A stretch of 64,000 bases of DNA from contig JASGIT010000001.1 of assembly GCA_047601665.1 (NCBI GenBank), forward strand, positions 3,162,001 to 3,226,000, written 5' to 3'. The stretch is from JASGIT01 sp047601665 (GTDB taxonomy: Bacteria; Pseudomonadota; Gammaproteobacteria; Burkholderiales; Burkholderiaceae_C). Below the pieces are notes generated by a model. That model saw only the letters and a list, made by a program, of their open reading frames with translations, was not told the origin of the DNA and did no database searches. A program made the translations under genes and the position numbers. Positions 17,447-24,155 of the stretch are shown here, one piece after another; position 1 is the first letter of the stretch; each line of letters begins with the position of its first letter.

Positions 17447-18474
17447 ACGTGGCGCGCCTGCCGCCGCGCGCCACGCTGCTGCTGGGCGTGCTGCTGGCCG
17501 CCGCCGCCTTCGTCGTGGGCAGCGCGCAGGGGGCCTACGCCATCGCGCCCGCGCGGCTGTGGCAGCTGCTCACCACCGGTTTGCACGACACCTCGCCCGA
17601 TGCGCTGGTGTTCTTCAACATCCGCCTGCCGCGCCTGCTGCTGGGCGCGGCGGCGGGCGCGGGGCTGGGCCTGGCGGGCGCGCTGATGCAGGGCCTGTTC
17701 CGCAACCCGCTGGCCGACCCCGGCCTGATCGGCGTGAGCAGCGGCGCGGCGCTGGCCGCGGCGGCCACCATCGTGCTCGGCGCCTGGTGGTGGCCCGACC
17801 TGCCGCGCACGCTGGGCAGCTGGAGCCTGGTGGCCACGGCCTTCGGCGGCGGCCTGCTCGTCACGCTGCTGATCTACGCGCTGGCCCAGGCCGGCGGCGG
17901 CACGCGCATGGGCCTGATGCTGCTGGCCGGCGTGGCCGTGAACGCGCTGGCCGTGGCGGGCCTGGGCTACCTGAGCTTCATTTCCTCCGACGAGCAACTG
18001 CGCAACATCCAGATGTGGCTGCTGGGCAGCCTGGGCGGCGCGCGCTGGAGCACCGTGGCCCTGGTGTCCGCCGTGGTCGCGGCGGCGGGCGGCGCGGGGC
18101 TGCTGCTGGCCCGCCCGCTCAACGCCATCGCCCTGGGCGAGGCCCAGGCCACGCTGCTGGGCGTGCCGGTGGAGCGCACCAAGCGGCTGGCCGTGCTGCT
18201 CACCGCGCTGGCCGTGGGCGCGGTGACGGCGGCCACGGGCGTGGTCGGCTTCGTGGGCCTGATCGCGCCGCACTGGGTGCGGCTGGCGGCCGGGCCCGAC
18301 CACCGCGTGGTGCTGCCCGGCGCGGCGCTGCTGGGCGCGGCGCTGGTGATGGCGGCGGACGCCGTGGCGCGCACCATCGTGCAGCCCGCCGAACTGCCGC
18401 TGGGCGTGCTCACGGCGTTCATCGGCGTGCCGCTGTTCCTGGCCATGCTGCGCCAGTTCCGGGGGCAGGTGTGA
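17443..18474 (+). CDS. hmuU: Haemin ABC transporter, permease
   Basis: This is a FecCD-family inner-membrane permease of 343 residues with about ten helices. Motifs are RLPRLLLGAAAGAGLGLAGALMQ near residues 62-85, NPLADPGLIGVSSGA, GVVGFVGLIAPHWVR and GVLTAFIGVPLFLAMLR at the C terminus. The coupling loop region sits before LIAPH. It overlaps hmuT upstream and hmuV downstream by four bases each. Confidence 0.95.
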   Translation: MNVARLPPRATLLLGVLLAAAAFVVGSAQGAYAIAPARLWQLLTTGLHDTSPDALVFFNIRLPRLLLGAAAGAGLGLAGALMQGLFRNPLADPGLIGVSSGAALAAAATIVLGAWWWPDLPRTLGSWSLVATAFGGGLLVTLLIYALAQAGGGTRMGLMLLAGVAVNALAVAGLGYLSFISSDEQLRNIQMWLLGSLGGARWSTVALVSAVVAAAGGAGLLLARPLNAIALGEAQATLLGVPVERTKRLAVLLTALAVGAVTAATGVVGFVGLIAPHWVRLAAGPDHRVVLPGAALLGAALVMAADAVARTIVQPAELPLGVLTAFIGVPLFLAMLRQFRGQV

Positions 18475-19256
18475 GCGCGCTGGTGTGCGAATCCGTGGGC
18501 GTGGCCGTTCCGGGCGGGCCGCTGCTGGCCACCGTGTCGGCCACGCTGCGCGCGGGGCGCGTGGCGGCCATCGTGGGGCCGAACGGGGCGGGCAAATCGA
18601 CGCTGCTGTCGCTGCTCTCGGGCGAGCGCGCGCCGCCCTCGGGGCGGGTGCTGCTGCAGGGCAGGGCGCTGTCCGCCTACCGCGCGGCGGAGCTGGCGCG
18701 CATCCGCGCCGTCATGCCGCAGGACGGCGGCGTGGCGTTCGACTTCACCGTGCGCGAGGTGGTCGAAATAGGCCGCTACCCGCACCGCCACGCGCCCAGC
18801 GCGCACGAGGCGGCCATCGTCGAACGGGCGATGGAGGCCACCGGCGTGGCGCACCTCGCGCGGCGCGGCATCCAGACCTTGTCCGGCGGCGAGCGCGCCC
18901 GCGCCCACCTGGCGCGCGCCCTGGCCCAGGTGTGGGAGCCGGGCGCCGCCCCGCGCTGGCTGCTGCTGGACGAGCCCACCGCCGCGCTCGACCTCGCGCA
19001 CCAGCACCAGGCCCTGCGCCTGCTGCGTGCCTGGGCCGTGGAGCAGGGCGTGGGCGTGGTGGCCGTGCTGCACGACCTGAACCTCGTGCTGCGCTATGCC
19101 GACGACGCGCTGCTGCTCGCGCACGGCCAGGCGCAGGCGGGGCCGGTGCAGGAGGTGCTGGACGAAGCCGCCATCGCCCGCGTGTGGGGCGTGGGCTGCA
19201 CCTGCGTGCGCGGGGCGGACGGGGTGCGCCAGTACCTCTTCTCGGGTCAGGCATAA
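18471..19256 (+). CDS. hmuV: Haemin ABC transporter, ATPase
   Basis: This 261-residue cytoplasmic ATPase drives haem import with HmuU. Walker A GPNGAGKST is at about residue 36, the Q-loop is MPQDGG, the signature TLSGGERAR, Walker B WLLLDEPT and the H-loop VLHDLN. The start is GTG at 18471, overlapping the permease TGA (GTGTGA). No later ATG would keep the N-terminal strand. It is the last gene of the haem operon, followed by a palindromic repeat and convergent genes. Confidence 0.94.
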   Translation: MSALVCESVGVAVPGGPLLATVSATLRAGRVAAIVGPNGAGKSTLLSLLSGERAPPSGRVLLQGRALSAYRAAELARIRAVMPQDGGVAFDFTVREVVEIGRYPHRHAPSAHEAAIVERAMEATGVAHLARRGIQTLSGGERARAHLARALAQVWEPGAAPRWLLLDEPTAALDLAHQHQALRLLRAWAVEQGVGVVAVLHDLNLVLRYADDALLLAHGQAQAGPVQEVLDEAAIARVWGVGCTCVRGADGVRQYLFSGQA

Positions 19257-19265
19257 AAACAGCCG

Positions 19266-19308
19266 CCAGCGCTTGTCCGCCAAGCGCTGGCAGCTATCGA
19301 ATCAGGAG
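19266..19308. repeat. Dispersed palindromic repeat after hmuV
   Basis: CCAGCGCTTG/CAAGCGCTGG (19266-19275 with 19281-19290) then CAGCTATCGAATCAGGAG. It lies between convergent genes and its right end overlaps the last codons of the YeeE gene. Confidence 0.75.
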
Positions 19309-19721
19309 TGCTTGCGCCGCTCCAGCCCCTCGAACAGGCCCATGCCCGCCAGCATCGCGGCCACGAAGACCAGGGCCTTGGCTTCCCCCATGCCCAGCGC
19401 CACCAGCGCCGGGCCGGGGCAGAAGCCCGCCAGGCCCCAGCCCACGCCGAACACCAGGCTGCCCGCGACCAGGCGGCGGTCGATGGCGCGGGCCGTGGGC
19501 AGCTGCATGGGCGCGCCCAGCAGCGACCGGGCGCGGCGGCGCGCCAGCGCGAACGCCGCCAGGCCCACCGCGACGGCGCCCGCCATCACCAGCGCCAGCG
19601 ACGGGTCCCACGCGCCGCCCAGGTCCAGAAACCCGAGCACCTTGGCCGGGTTGGCCATGCCCGAGACGATCAGGCCCAGGCCGAACACCAGGCCCGAGAG
19701 AAAGGCGGCCACCGTGAACAT
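19302..19721 (-). CDS. YeeE/YedE half-transporter, second subunit (PmpB-like)
   Basis: This 139-residue membrane protein has four hydrophobic segments and the family Cys motif GFCPGPALV. GLIVSGMANPAKVLGFLD near the N terminus is the other conserved TsuA/YeeE signature. Two consecutive half-size genes replace the single long YeeE/TsuA thiosulfate importer. The pair plus an ArsR repressor matches the bigR-pmpA-pmpB arrangement linked to sulfide/persulfide handling. It starts four bases after its partner's stop. Confidence 0.85.
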   Translation of the reverse strand: MFTVAAFLSGLVFGLGLIVSGMANPAKVLGFLDLGGAWDPSLALVMAGAVAVGLAAFALARRRARSLLGAPMQLPTARAIDRRLVAGSLVFGVGWGLAGFCPGPALVALGMGEAKALVFVAAMLAGMGLFEGLERRKHS

Positions 19722-19725
19722 GGCG

Positions 19726-20157
19726 TCAGCCCCCCCAATGCCGCAGTACGGCCACCGTGGCAAAGCCCGCGCCCATGAAGATCAGCGTGGCCGCCAGCGA
19801 GCGCGGCGACAGGCGCGACAGCCCGCACACCCCGTGCCCGCTGGTGCAGCCCGCGCCGTAGCGCGTGCCCAGCCCCACCAGCAGCCCGGCCAGCGCCAGC
19901 GTGCCGTAGCCCGCGTCGATCCGCGGCGCGGGCACGGCGGCGCACAGCGCCCAGGCCAATGGCGCGGCCACCAATCCCAGCACGAAGGCGGCGCGCCAGG
20001 CCACGTCGCCGCGCTGCGGGCGCAGCAGTCCGCCCAGCACGCCGCTGATGCCCGCGATGCGGCCATTGAGCAGCACCAGCAGCGCGGCGGCCAGGCCGAT
20101 GAGCGCGCCGCCCGCGAGCGCGGACAGCGGCGTGAAATGGGTCCAGTCGATGGTCAT
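19726..20157 (-). CDS. YeeE/YedE half-transporter, first subunit (PmpA-like)
   Basis: This 143-residue membrane protein starts MTIDWTHFTPLSALAGG and has about four segments. GRIAGISGVLGGLL and the Cys motif GAGCTSGHGVCGLSRLS are typical of sulfur-compound transporters of this family; the paired Cys likely relay sulfur. The start overlaps the ArsR stop (ATGA), so the regulator and both halves form one operon read leftwards. Confidence 0.87.
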   Translation of the reverse strand: MTIDWTHFTPLSALAGGALIGLAAALLVLLNGRIAGISGVLGGLLRPQRGDVAWRAAFVLGLVAAPLAWALCAAVPAPRIDAGYGTLALAGLLVGLGTRYGAGCTSGHGVCGLSRLSPRSLAATLIFMGAGFATVAVLRHWGG

Positions 20158-20480
20158 GGTTTTTCCTGGGGGCAATAGAGACGGTAGAGCAGGCCGAGGA
20201 TTTCGAGCAGCGCCGGGTCGGCCACGCTGTAGTAGATGCTCTTGCCCTCGCGGCGCGTCTGCACCACCGCTTCGCCGCGCAGCACGCCGAGCTGCTGCGA
20301 CAGCGTGGGTTGGCGGATGCCCAGCGCCTGCTCCAGGTCGCTCACGCACATCTCGCCTTGCGCGAGCTGGCACAGCAGCAGCAGCCGGTCTTCGTTGGCC
20401 AGCACCTTGAGGGCGGCCACCGCCTGGCCCGCGGCGCTGCGCAGGGCCTCGGTGGACAGGGCAGGGGAGGGATCGGGCAT
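20154..20480 (-). CDS. bigR: ArsR-family repressor, BigR/SqrR type (persulfide sensor)
   Basis: This 108-residue winged-helix repressor has a recognition helix near RQPTLSQQLGVLR and the wing REGKSIYYSV. C37 and C103 are 66 residues apart, exactly the spacing of the persulfide-sensing Cys pair in BigR (42/108) and SqrR (41/107). C45 is an additional cysteine. It should repress its own operon and the divergent MBL gene, now a remnant. The chosen ATG at 20480 fits the family; upstream in-frame codons run through the AT-rich operator. Confidence 0.85.
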   Translation of the reverse strand: MPDPSPALSTEALRSAAGQAVAALKVLANEDRLLLLCQLAQGEMCVSDLEQALGIRQPTLSQQLGVLRGEAVVQTRREGKSIYYSVADPALLEILGLLYRLYCPQEKP

Positions 20481-20504
20481 GGGAAGGGGCCTTTTCAGTT
20501 TCGC

Positions 20505-20545
20505 TTGGAATATTTTATAAAAAAATATAATATATGTACAAGCAA
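20505..20545. promoter_or_regulatory. AT-rich divergent promoter/operator of the BigR-type unit
   Basis: About 30 nearly pure A/T bases (with ATATTTTATA and TATAATATAT) lie between the repressor start and the MBL remnant in an otherwise GC-rich sequence. BigR operators are AT-rich palindromes. An imperfect inverted repeat is visible but its exact limits are uncertain. Confidence 0.5.
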
Positions 20546-20568
20546 TGAACCCCACCCACGGAGGCCGC

Positions 20569-20746
20569 ATGACCGCCCGCACCCAAGTCCAAGGCTTTTT
20601 CGACCCGCAGACGGGCACCGTGTCCTATGTCGTCGCCGACCGCGCTCCAGGTCAACGTGTGCGGCGGGCGGCTGCCGCCGCCGGAGGACAACGGCATCGC
20701 CTACCTGCGCATCCCGCTGAATGCGCTGCCGCTGAAAAAGCAATGA
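20569..20746 (+). pseudogene. Internally deleted MBL-fold hydrolase (Blh/ETHE1-like) remnant
   Basis: The first 24 codons (ending FFDPQTGTVSYVVAD, to 20640) match the start of BigR-associated metallo-beta-lactamase-fold persulfide dioxygenases. From about 20642, in the +1 frame, LQVNVCGGRLPPPEDNG and LRIPLNALPLKKQ with a proper TGA (20744-20746) match the end of the same protein. The roughly 230 central residues, including the HxHxDH metal site, are missing, and the junction shifts frame. The sequence therefore shows a deletion that removed the enzyme but kept its promoter, start and stop. The family's full length is about 290 residues. Confidence 0.8.
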
Positions 20747-20755
20747 AATAGCCCG

Positions 20756-20799
20756 CCAGCGCTGATGCAGAAAGCGCTGGCAGCTATCGAATCAGGAGT
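20756..20799. repeat. Dispersed palindromic repeat after the MBL remnant
   Basis: CCAGCGCT/AGCGCTGG (20756-20763 with 20773-20780), then CAGCTATCGAATCAGGAG, the same right arm as the copy at 19266. It lies between convergent units. Confidence 0.72.
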
Positions 20800-21243
20800 T
20801 CAGCGCAGCACCAGCACGGGAATCTGCGCGTGCGTCAGCACATGCTGGGTCTCGCTGCCCAGCAGCAGGCGCTTGAGGCCGCGGTAGCCGTGCGAGGCCA
20901 TCACGACGAGGTCGCAGTGCTCGCGCTCGATCACCTCGATGATGGTTTCACCGACGAAGTCCGACTGCTCGGCCAGCGCGGCCACGGGCACCTGCAGCGC
21001 CGCGCCGCGGGCCGCGACCTTGTCGGCCACCTTCTGCGACTCGGCGCGCCAGTCGGACTCGATGGAGCGGATGGTATCGGGGGCCTGCGTCATCGCGCCT
21101 TCGTAGTAGTTGCTCGGGTAGCGCGGGGCGATTTTCAGCGCGGTGACCCGGGCGCCGCAGAGCCTGGCCAGTTCCAGGCCGTGCTGCACGGCTTTTTCCG
21201 ACAGGTCGGAGCCATCGGTGGCGATCAGGATGTGGGTGTACAT
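20800..21243 (-). CDS. Universal stress protein (UspA family), copy 2
   Basis: This 147-residue paralogue of the protein at 11115-11558 has the same MYTHILIATDGS start and GYRGLKRLLLGSETQHVLTH end, with a different middle (residues about 40-95). It is divergent from ccoI, with an FNR-type site (21309-21322) 66 bases upstream, so anaerobic or microaerobic induction is likely, as known for Anr-controlled stress proteins in Pseudomonas. Its role may be survival during oxygen limitation. Confidence 0.9.
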   Translation of the reverse strand: MYTHILIATDGSDLSEKAVQHGLELARLCGARVTALKIAPRYPSNYYEGAMTQAPDTIRSIESDWRAESQKVADKVAARGAALQVPVAALAEQSDFVGETIIEVIEREHCDLVVMASHGYRGLKRLLLGSETQHVLTHAQIPVLVLR

Positions 21244-21308
21244 GGCGGTTTCCTTCTCAAAAGGGCGGGTATGGCTTGCACTATAGGGAGGGAGGCACTC
21301 CCCGCGGG

Positions 21309-21322
21309 TTGATGCAGGTCAA
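21309..21322. promoter_or_regulatory. FNR/ANR-type site between usp and ccoI
   Basis: TTGATGCAGGTCAA keeps TTGAT-N4-GTCAA, one base from the TTGAT-N4-ATCAA consensus. It lies 36 bases before the ccoI ATG and 66 bases before the divergent usp start and can serve both. Confidence 0.75.
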
Positions 21323-21357
21323 GACCCCGCGCATTGAGGCCGGGTACCCTGCGGGGC

Positions 21358-23673
21358 ATGTCTCCCACGCCTTCTTCCGCCGCCGCACCGGGCGGCGCGC
21401 TGCTGCTCGACGACCCGCAGGAGTGGCCGCGCTTCGGGCGCAGCGTGGGCGAAGGCCGCTGGGAGTCGCACGCCGTGCTGGGCGGCATGTTCTGCGCGGC
21501 CTGCGCGCTCGCCATCGAGGCGGCGCTGAAGGCCGTGCCCGGCGTCCAGCAGGCCGAGGTCAGCGCCGCCGCCGAGCGCGCCCGCGTGGTGTGGGACGCG
21601 GGGCGGACCCGGCCCTCGCAGTGGATGGCCGCCATCGAGGCCGCGGGCTACCGCGCCCAGCCCGCGCTGGACGCCGCCGCGCGCGAGGTGCGCCGGCGCG
21701 AGATGCGGCAATGGCTCTGGCGCTGGCTGGTGGCGGGCTTCTGCATGATGCAGGTGATGATGTACGCATGGCCCGCCTACGTGGCCGCGCCCGGCGACCT
21801 GAGCGCCGAGATGGAGCGGCTGCTGCGCTGGGCCTCGTGGGTGCTCACGCTGCCGGTGGTGCTGTTCGCCTGCGGCCCGTTCTTTCGCGGCGCGTGGCGC
21901 GACGTGCGCGCGCGTCGCATCGGCATGGACCTGCCCGTGGCGCTGGGCATGGGCATCGCGTTCGCGGTCAGCACGCTGCACACCTTCGGCGCGGGCGCGG
22001 GCGGCGAGGTGTACTTCGACTCGCTCACCATGTTCGTGTTCTTCCTGCTCTCGGGCCGCTTGCTGGAGCAGCGCCTGCGCCACCGCAATCTGGGCTTGCT
22101 GGAGCAGTCGCGCAACCGCCTGCCCGACAGCGCGCAGCGCGTGCGGGCCGACGGCGCGCTGGAAACCGTGGCCGTGCGCCAGCTGCGCGCGGGCGACGTG
22201 GTGCGCGTGCTGCCGGGCGAGTGCTTCGTGGCGGACGGCACGGTGCTGCACGGCCAGTCGCAGGTGGACGAGGCGCTGCTCACGGGCGAGGCCACGCCCA
22301 TCGCCAAAGGCCCGGGCGACACGGTGGTGGCGGGCAGCGGCAACCTGGGCGCGCCGCTGGACGTGCGCGCCGAGCGCCTGGGCGAGCAGACCGTCTACGC
22401 CGGCATGGTGGCGCTGATGCGCGAGGCCGCCACGCACAAGCCGCAGGCCGCGCGCCTGGCCGACCGCGTGGCGCGGCCCTTTTTGTGGGGCGTGCTGCTG
22501 TGCGCGCTGGCGGCGCTGCTGTGGCACTGGAACGAAGACCCGGCGCGCGCCTGGATGGCGGCGGTGGCGGTGCTCATCGTCACCTGCCCCTGCGCGCTGT
22601 CGCTGGCCGCGCCCGTGCCGCTGCTCACCCTGGCGGGCAGCGCGGCGCGCCAGGGCGTGCTGGTGCGCCGGCTGGATGCGCTGGAGACCCTGGCGGGCGT
22701 GGACACCGTGGTGTTCGACAAGACCGGCACGCTGACCAGCGGCACGCTGCGGCTGGGGGCGGTGCGGCTGCAGCAGGCCGGGGCGCTGGAACTGGCGGCG
22801 CTGCTGGCCCGCCATTCGCGCCACCCGGCGGCGCGCGCGCTGGCGGCCCTGGAGCCGTCGGCGGACTGGCGGCTGGCCGAGGTGCGCGAATGCGTCGGCC
22901 AGGGCTTGCAGGCCGTGGCCACGCGGGGAGACGACCGGTGGGAACTGCGGCTCGGCTCCGCCGCCTTCGCGCAACAGCCCGACGACGGCGCGCGCCTGGT
23001 GCTGGCCGCGCGGCGGCAGGGCGCGCGGGACTGGCTGCCCTGGGCCAGTTTCGATCTGGAGGAAACACTGCGCCCGCAGGCCGGGCAGGTGGTGCGGGCC
23101 CTGCAGGCGCAGGGCCTGCAGGTGTGGCTGCTGTCGGGCGACCGCGAAGGCGCGGTGCAGCGGCTGGCGGCGGAGCTGGGCATTGCCCACGCGCGCGGCG
23201 CCTGCTCGTCCGAGGCCAAGCTGGCCTTGCTCCAGCAATTGCAGGCCCAGGGCCGCCGCGTGGCGATGGTGGGCGACGGGCTGAACGACGGCCCCGTGCT
23301 CGCGGGGGCCGACGTGTCCTTCGCCCTGGGCAGCGCCGTGCCGCTGGCGCAGGCCCAGGCGGACGTGGCCGTGCCCGGCGGCGACGTGCGGCAGGTGCTG
23401 CACACCTGGCGGCAGGCGCGCCGGGCGCTGCGCGTGGTACGCCAGAATCTGGGCTGGGCCCTGGCCTACAACGCGGTCTGCATTCCGCTGGCCGTGGCGG
23501 GCTGGATGCCCGCGTGGCTCGCGGGCCTGGGCATGGCGCTGAGTTCGCTGCTGGTGGTGGGCAACGCGGCGCGGCTGGCGCGCTGGCCGGCAATGGAGCC
23601 GGGTCGTGAGCCAGGTTTTGAGCCAAATCAGCCGTCAGCCCAGGCGCAAGAAGCGCTGGCAGCTATGAATTAG
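21358..23673 (+). CDS. ccoI: Copper P-type ATPase for cbb3 oxidase assembly
   Basis: This 771-residue P1B ATPase (CcoI/FixI/CopA2 type) exports Cu(I) to the periplasm for the CuB site of cbb3 oxidase. An N-terminal metal domain has C46/C49 (MFCAAC). Eight helices follow, with CPC at 410-412 (TCPCAL), phosphorylation D454 in DKTGTLTSG, TGEATP and GDGLNDGPVLAGADVS. The C-terminal 25 residues (from about EPGREPGFEP) are encoded by a palindromic-repeat copy. The TAG stop is formed at the boundary of the inserted element at 23671, so the native C terminus may have been altered. It is divergent from usp. Confidence 0.93.
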   Translation: MSPTPSSAAAPGGALLLDDPQEWPRFGRSVGEGRWESHAVLGGMFCAACALAIEAALKAVPGVQQAEVSAAAERARVVWDAGRTRPSQWMAAIEAAGYRAQPALDAAAREVRRREMRQWLWRWLVAGFCMMQVMMYAWPAYVAAPGDLSAEMERLLRWASWVLTLPVVLFACGPFFRGAWRDVRARRIGMDLPVALGMGIAFAVSTLHTFGAGAGGEVYFDSLTMFVFFLLSGRLLEQRLRHRNLGLLEQSRNRLPDSAQRVRADGALETVAVRQLRAGDVVRVLPGECFVADGTVLHGQSQVDEALLTGEATPIAKGPGDTVVAGSGNLGAPLDVRAERLGEQTVYAGMVALMREAATHKPQAARLADRVARPFLWGVLLCALAALLWHWNEDPARAWMAAVAVLIVTCPCALSLAAPVPLLTLAGSAARQGVLVRRLDALETLAGVDTVVFDKTGTLTSGTLRLGAVRLQQAGALELAALLARHSRHPAARALAALEPSADWRLAEVRECVGQGLQAVATRGDDRWELRLGSAAFAQQPDDGARLVLAARRQGARDWLPWASFDLEETLRPQAGQVVRALQAQGLQVWLLSGDREGAVQRLAAELGIAHARGACSSEAKLALLQQLQAQGRRVAMVGDGLNDGPVLAGADVSFALGSAVPLAQAQADVAVPGGDVRQVLHTWRQARRALRVVRQNLGWALAYNAVCIPLAVAGWMPAWLAGLGMALSSLLVVGNAARLARWPAMEPGREPGFEPNQPSAQAQEALAAMN
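23633..23670. repeat. Dispersed palindromic repeat overlapping the ccoI 3' end
   Basis: Diverged left arm (GTCAGCCCAGGCGCAAG) with the conserved right arm AGCGCTGGCAGCTATGAAT. It is translated as the last residues of CcoI and abuts the palindromic element. Confidence 0.6.
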
Positions 23674-23943
23674 GGTGTGTCATCCATGAATTCCCCCACG
23701 CGAAGGTCATGCGGGCGGTGCAGTGCTAGGCGCGGTGAGTGCCGTGTAGCTGTGCTACACAAGCGAGCCGCAACGACGCAATGCGCCGCCCGCATGACCT
23801 TCCCTTCGGGCTGGCCCCGCAATGCGGCGTCTGCTTTGTCGCGTGGCTTGCCAATAGCTACGGCTATTGGCTGCGCCCCGCTTCGCGCATCCATCCGCAT
23901 TGCGGGGCCAGCGCGTGGGGGAATTCATGGATGACACACCCTA
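23671..23943. mobile_element. MITE-like element with perfect 32-bp inverted ends and two hairpin arms
   Basis: Bases 23671-23702 and 23912-23943 are perfect reverse complements. Each outer end is TA followed by GGGTGTGTC (or its complement), compatible with insertion at a TA target. Inside, arm A (17-bp stem 23702-23718 with 23786-23802, tip hairpin 23744-23760) and arm B (17-bp stem 23811-23827 with 23895-23911, tip hairpin 23850-23871) follow each other directly, so the whole element can fold into a three-way cruciform. It contains no credible gene and separates ccoI from ccoS. An IS-derived non-autonomous element is the simplest reading; the family is not recognised. Confidence 0.8.
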
Positions 23944-23952
23944 GGTAGCGCA

Positions 23953-24090
23953 ATGGACATTCTGTACCTGCTGATTCCGCTCTCGGTCGTGCTGGTGCTG
24001 CTGGTGCTGGCGGCGCTGTGGTGGGCCGTGCACCGGGGCCAGTTCGAAAGCGTCGAGCAGGAAGCGGAGCGAATACTGCACGACGATTGA
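23953..24090 (+). CDS. ccoS: cbb3 oxidase maturation protein
   Basis: This 45-residue single-span membrane protein starts MDILYLLIPLSVVL, has a hydrophobic helix (about 4-25) and a charged tail FESVEQEAERILHDD. CcoS is needed for cofactor insertion into cbb3 oxidase and usually follows ccoI immediately. Here the 273-bp element stands between them, so its transcription now depends on read-through or on a promoter in or after the element. The stop overlaps the FNR site at 24087. Confidence 0.9.
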   Translation: MDILYLLIPLSVVLVLLVLAALWWAVHRGQFESVEQEAERILHDD

Positions 24091-24100
24091 CTTGCATCAA
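24087..24100. promoter_or_regulatory. FNR/ANR site upstream of ccoN
   Basis: TTGACTTGCATCAA, the FNR pattern with a C at the fifth base, identical to the site at 30129. It begins inside the ccoS stop and ends 55 bases before the ccoN start, a normal activating distance. Confidence 0.85.
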
Positions 24101-24155
24101 GTCCCGGCCCGCCCGGTTCTTTGACACTGTTCGCAACATCAAAACAAGGACTGTG

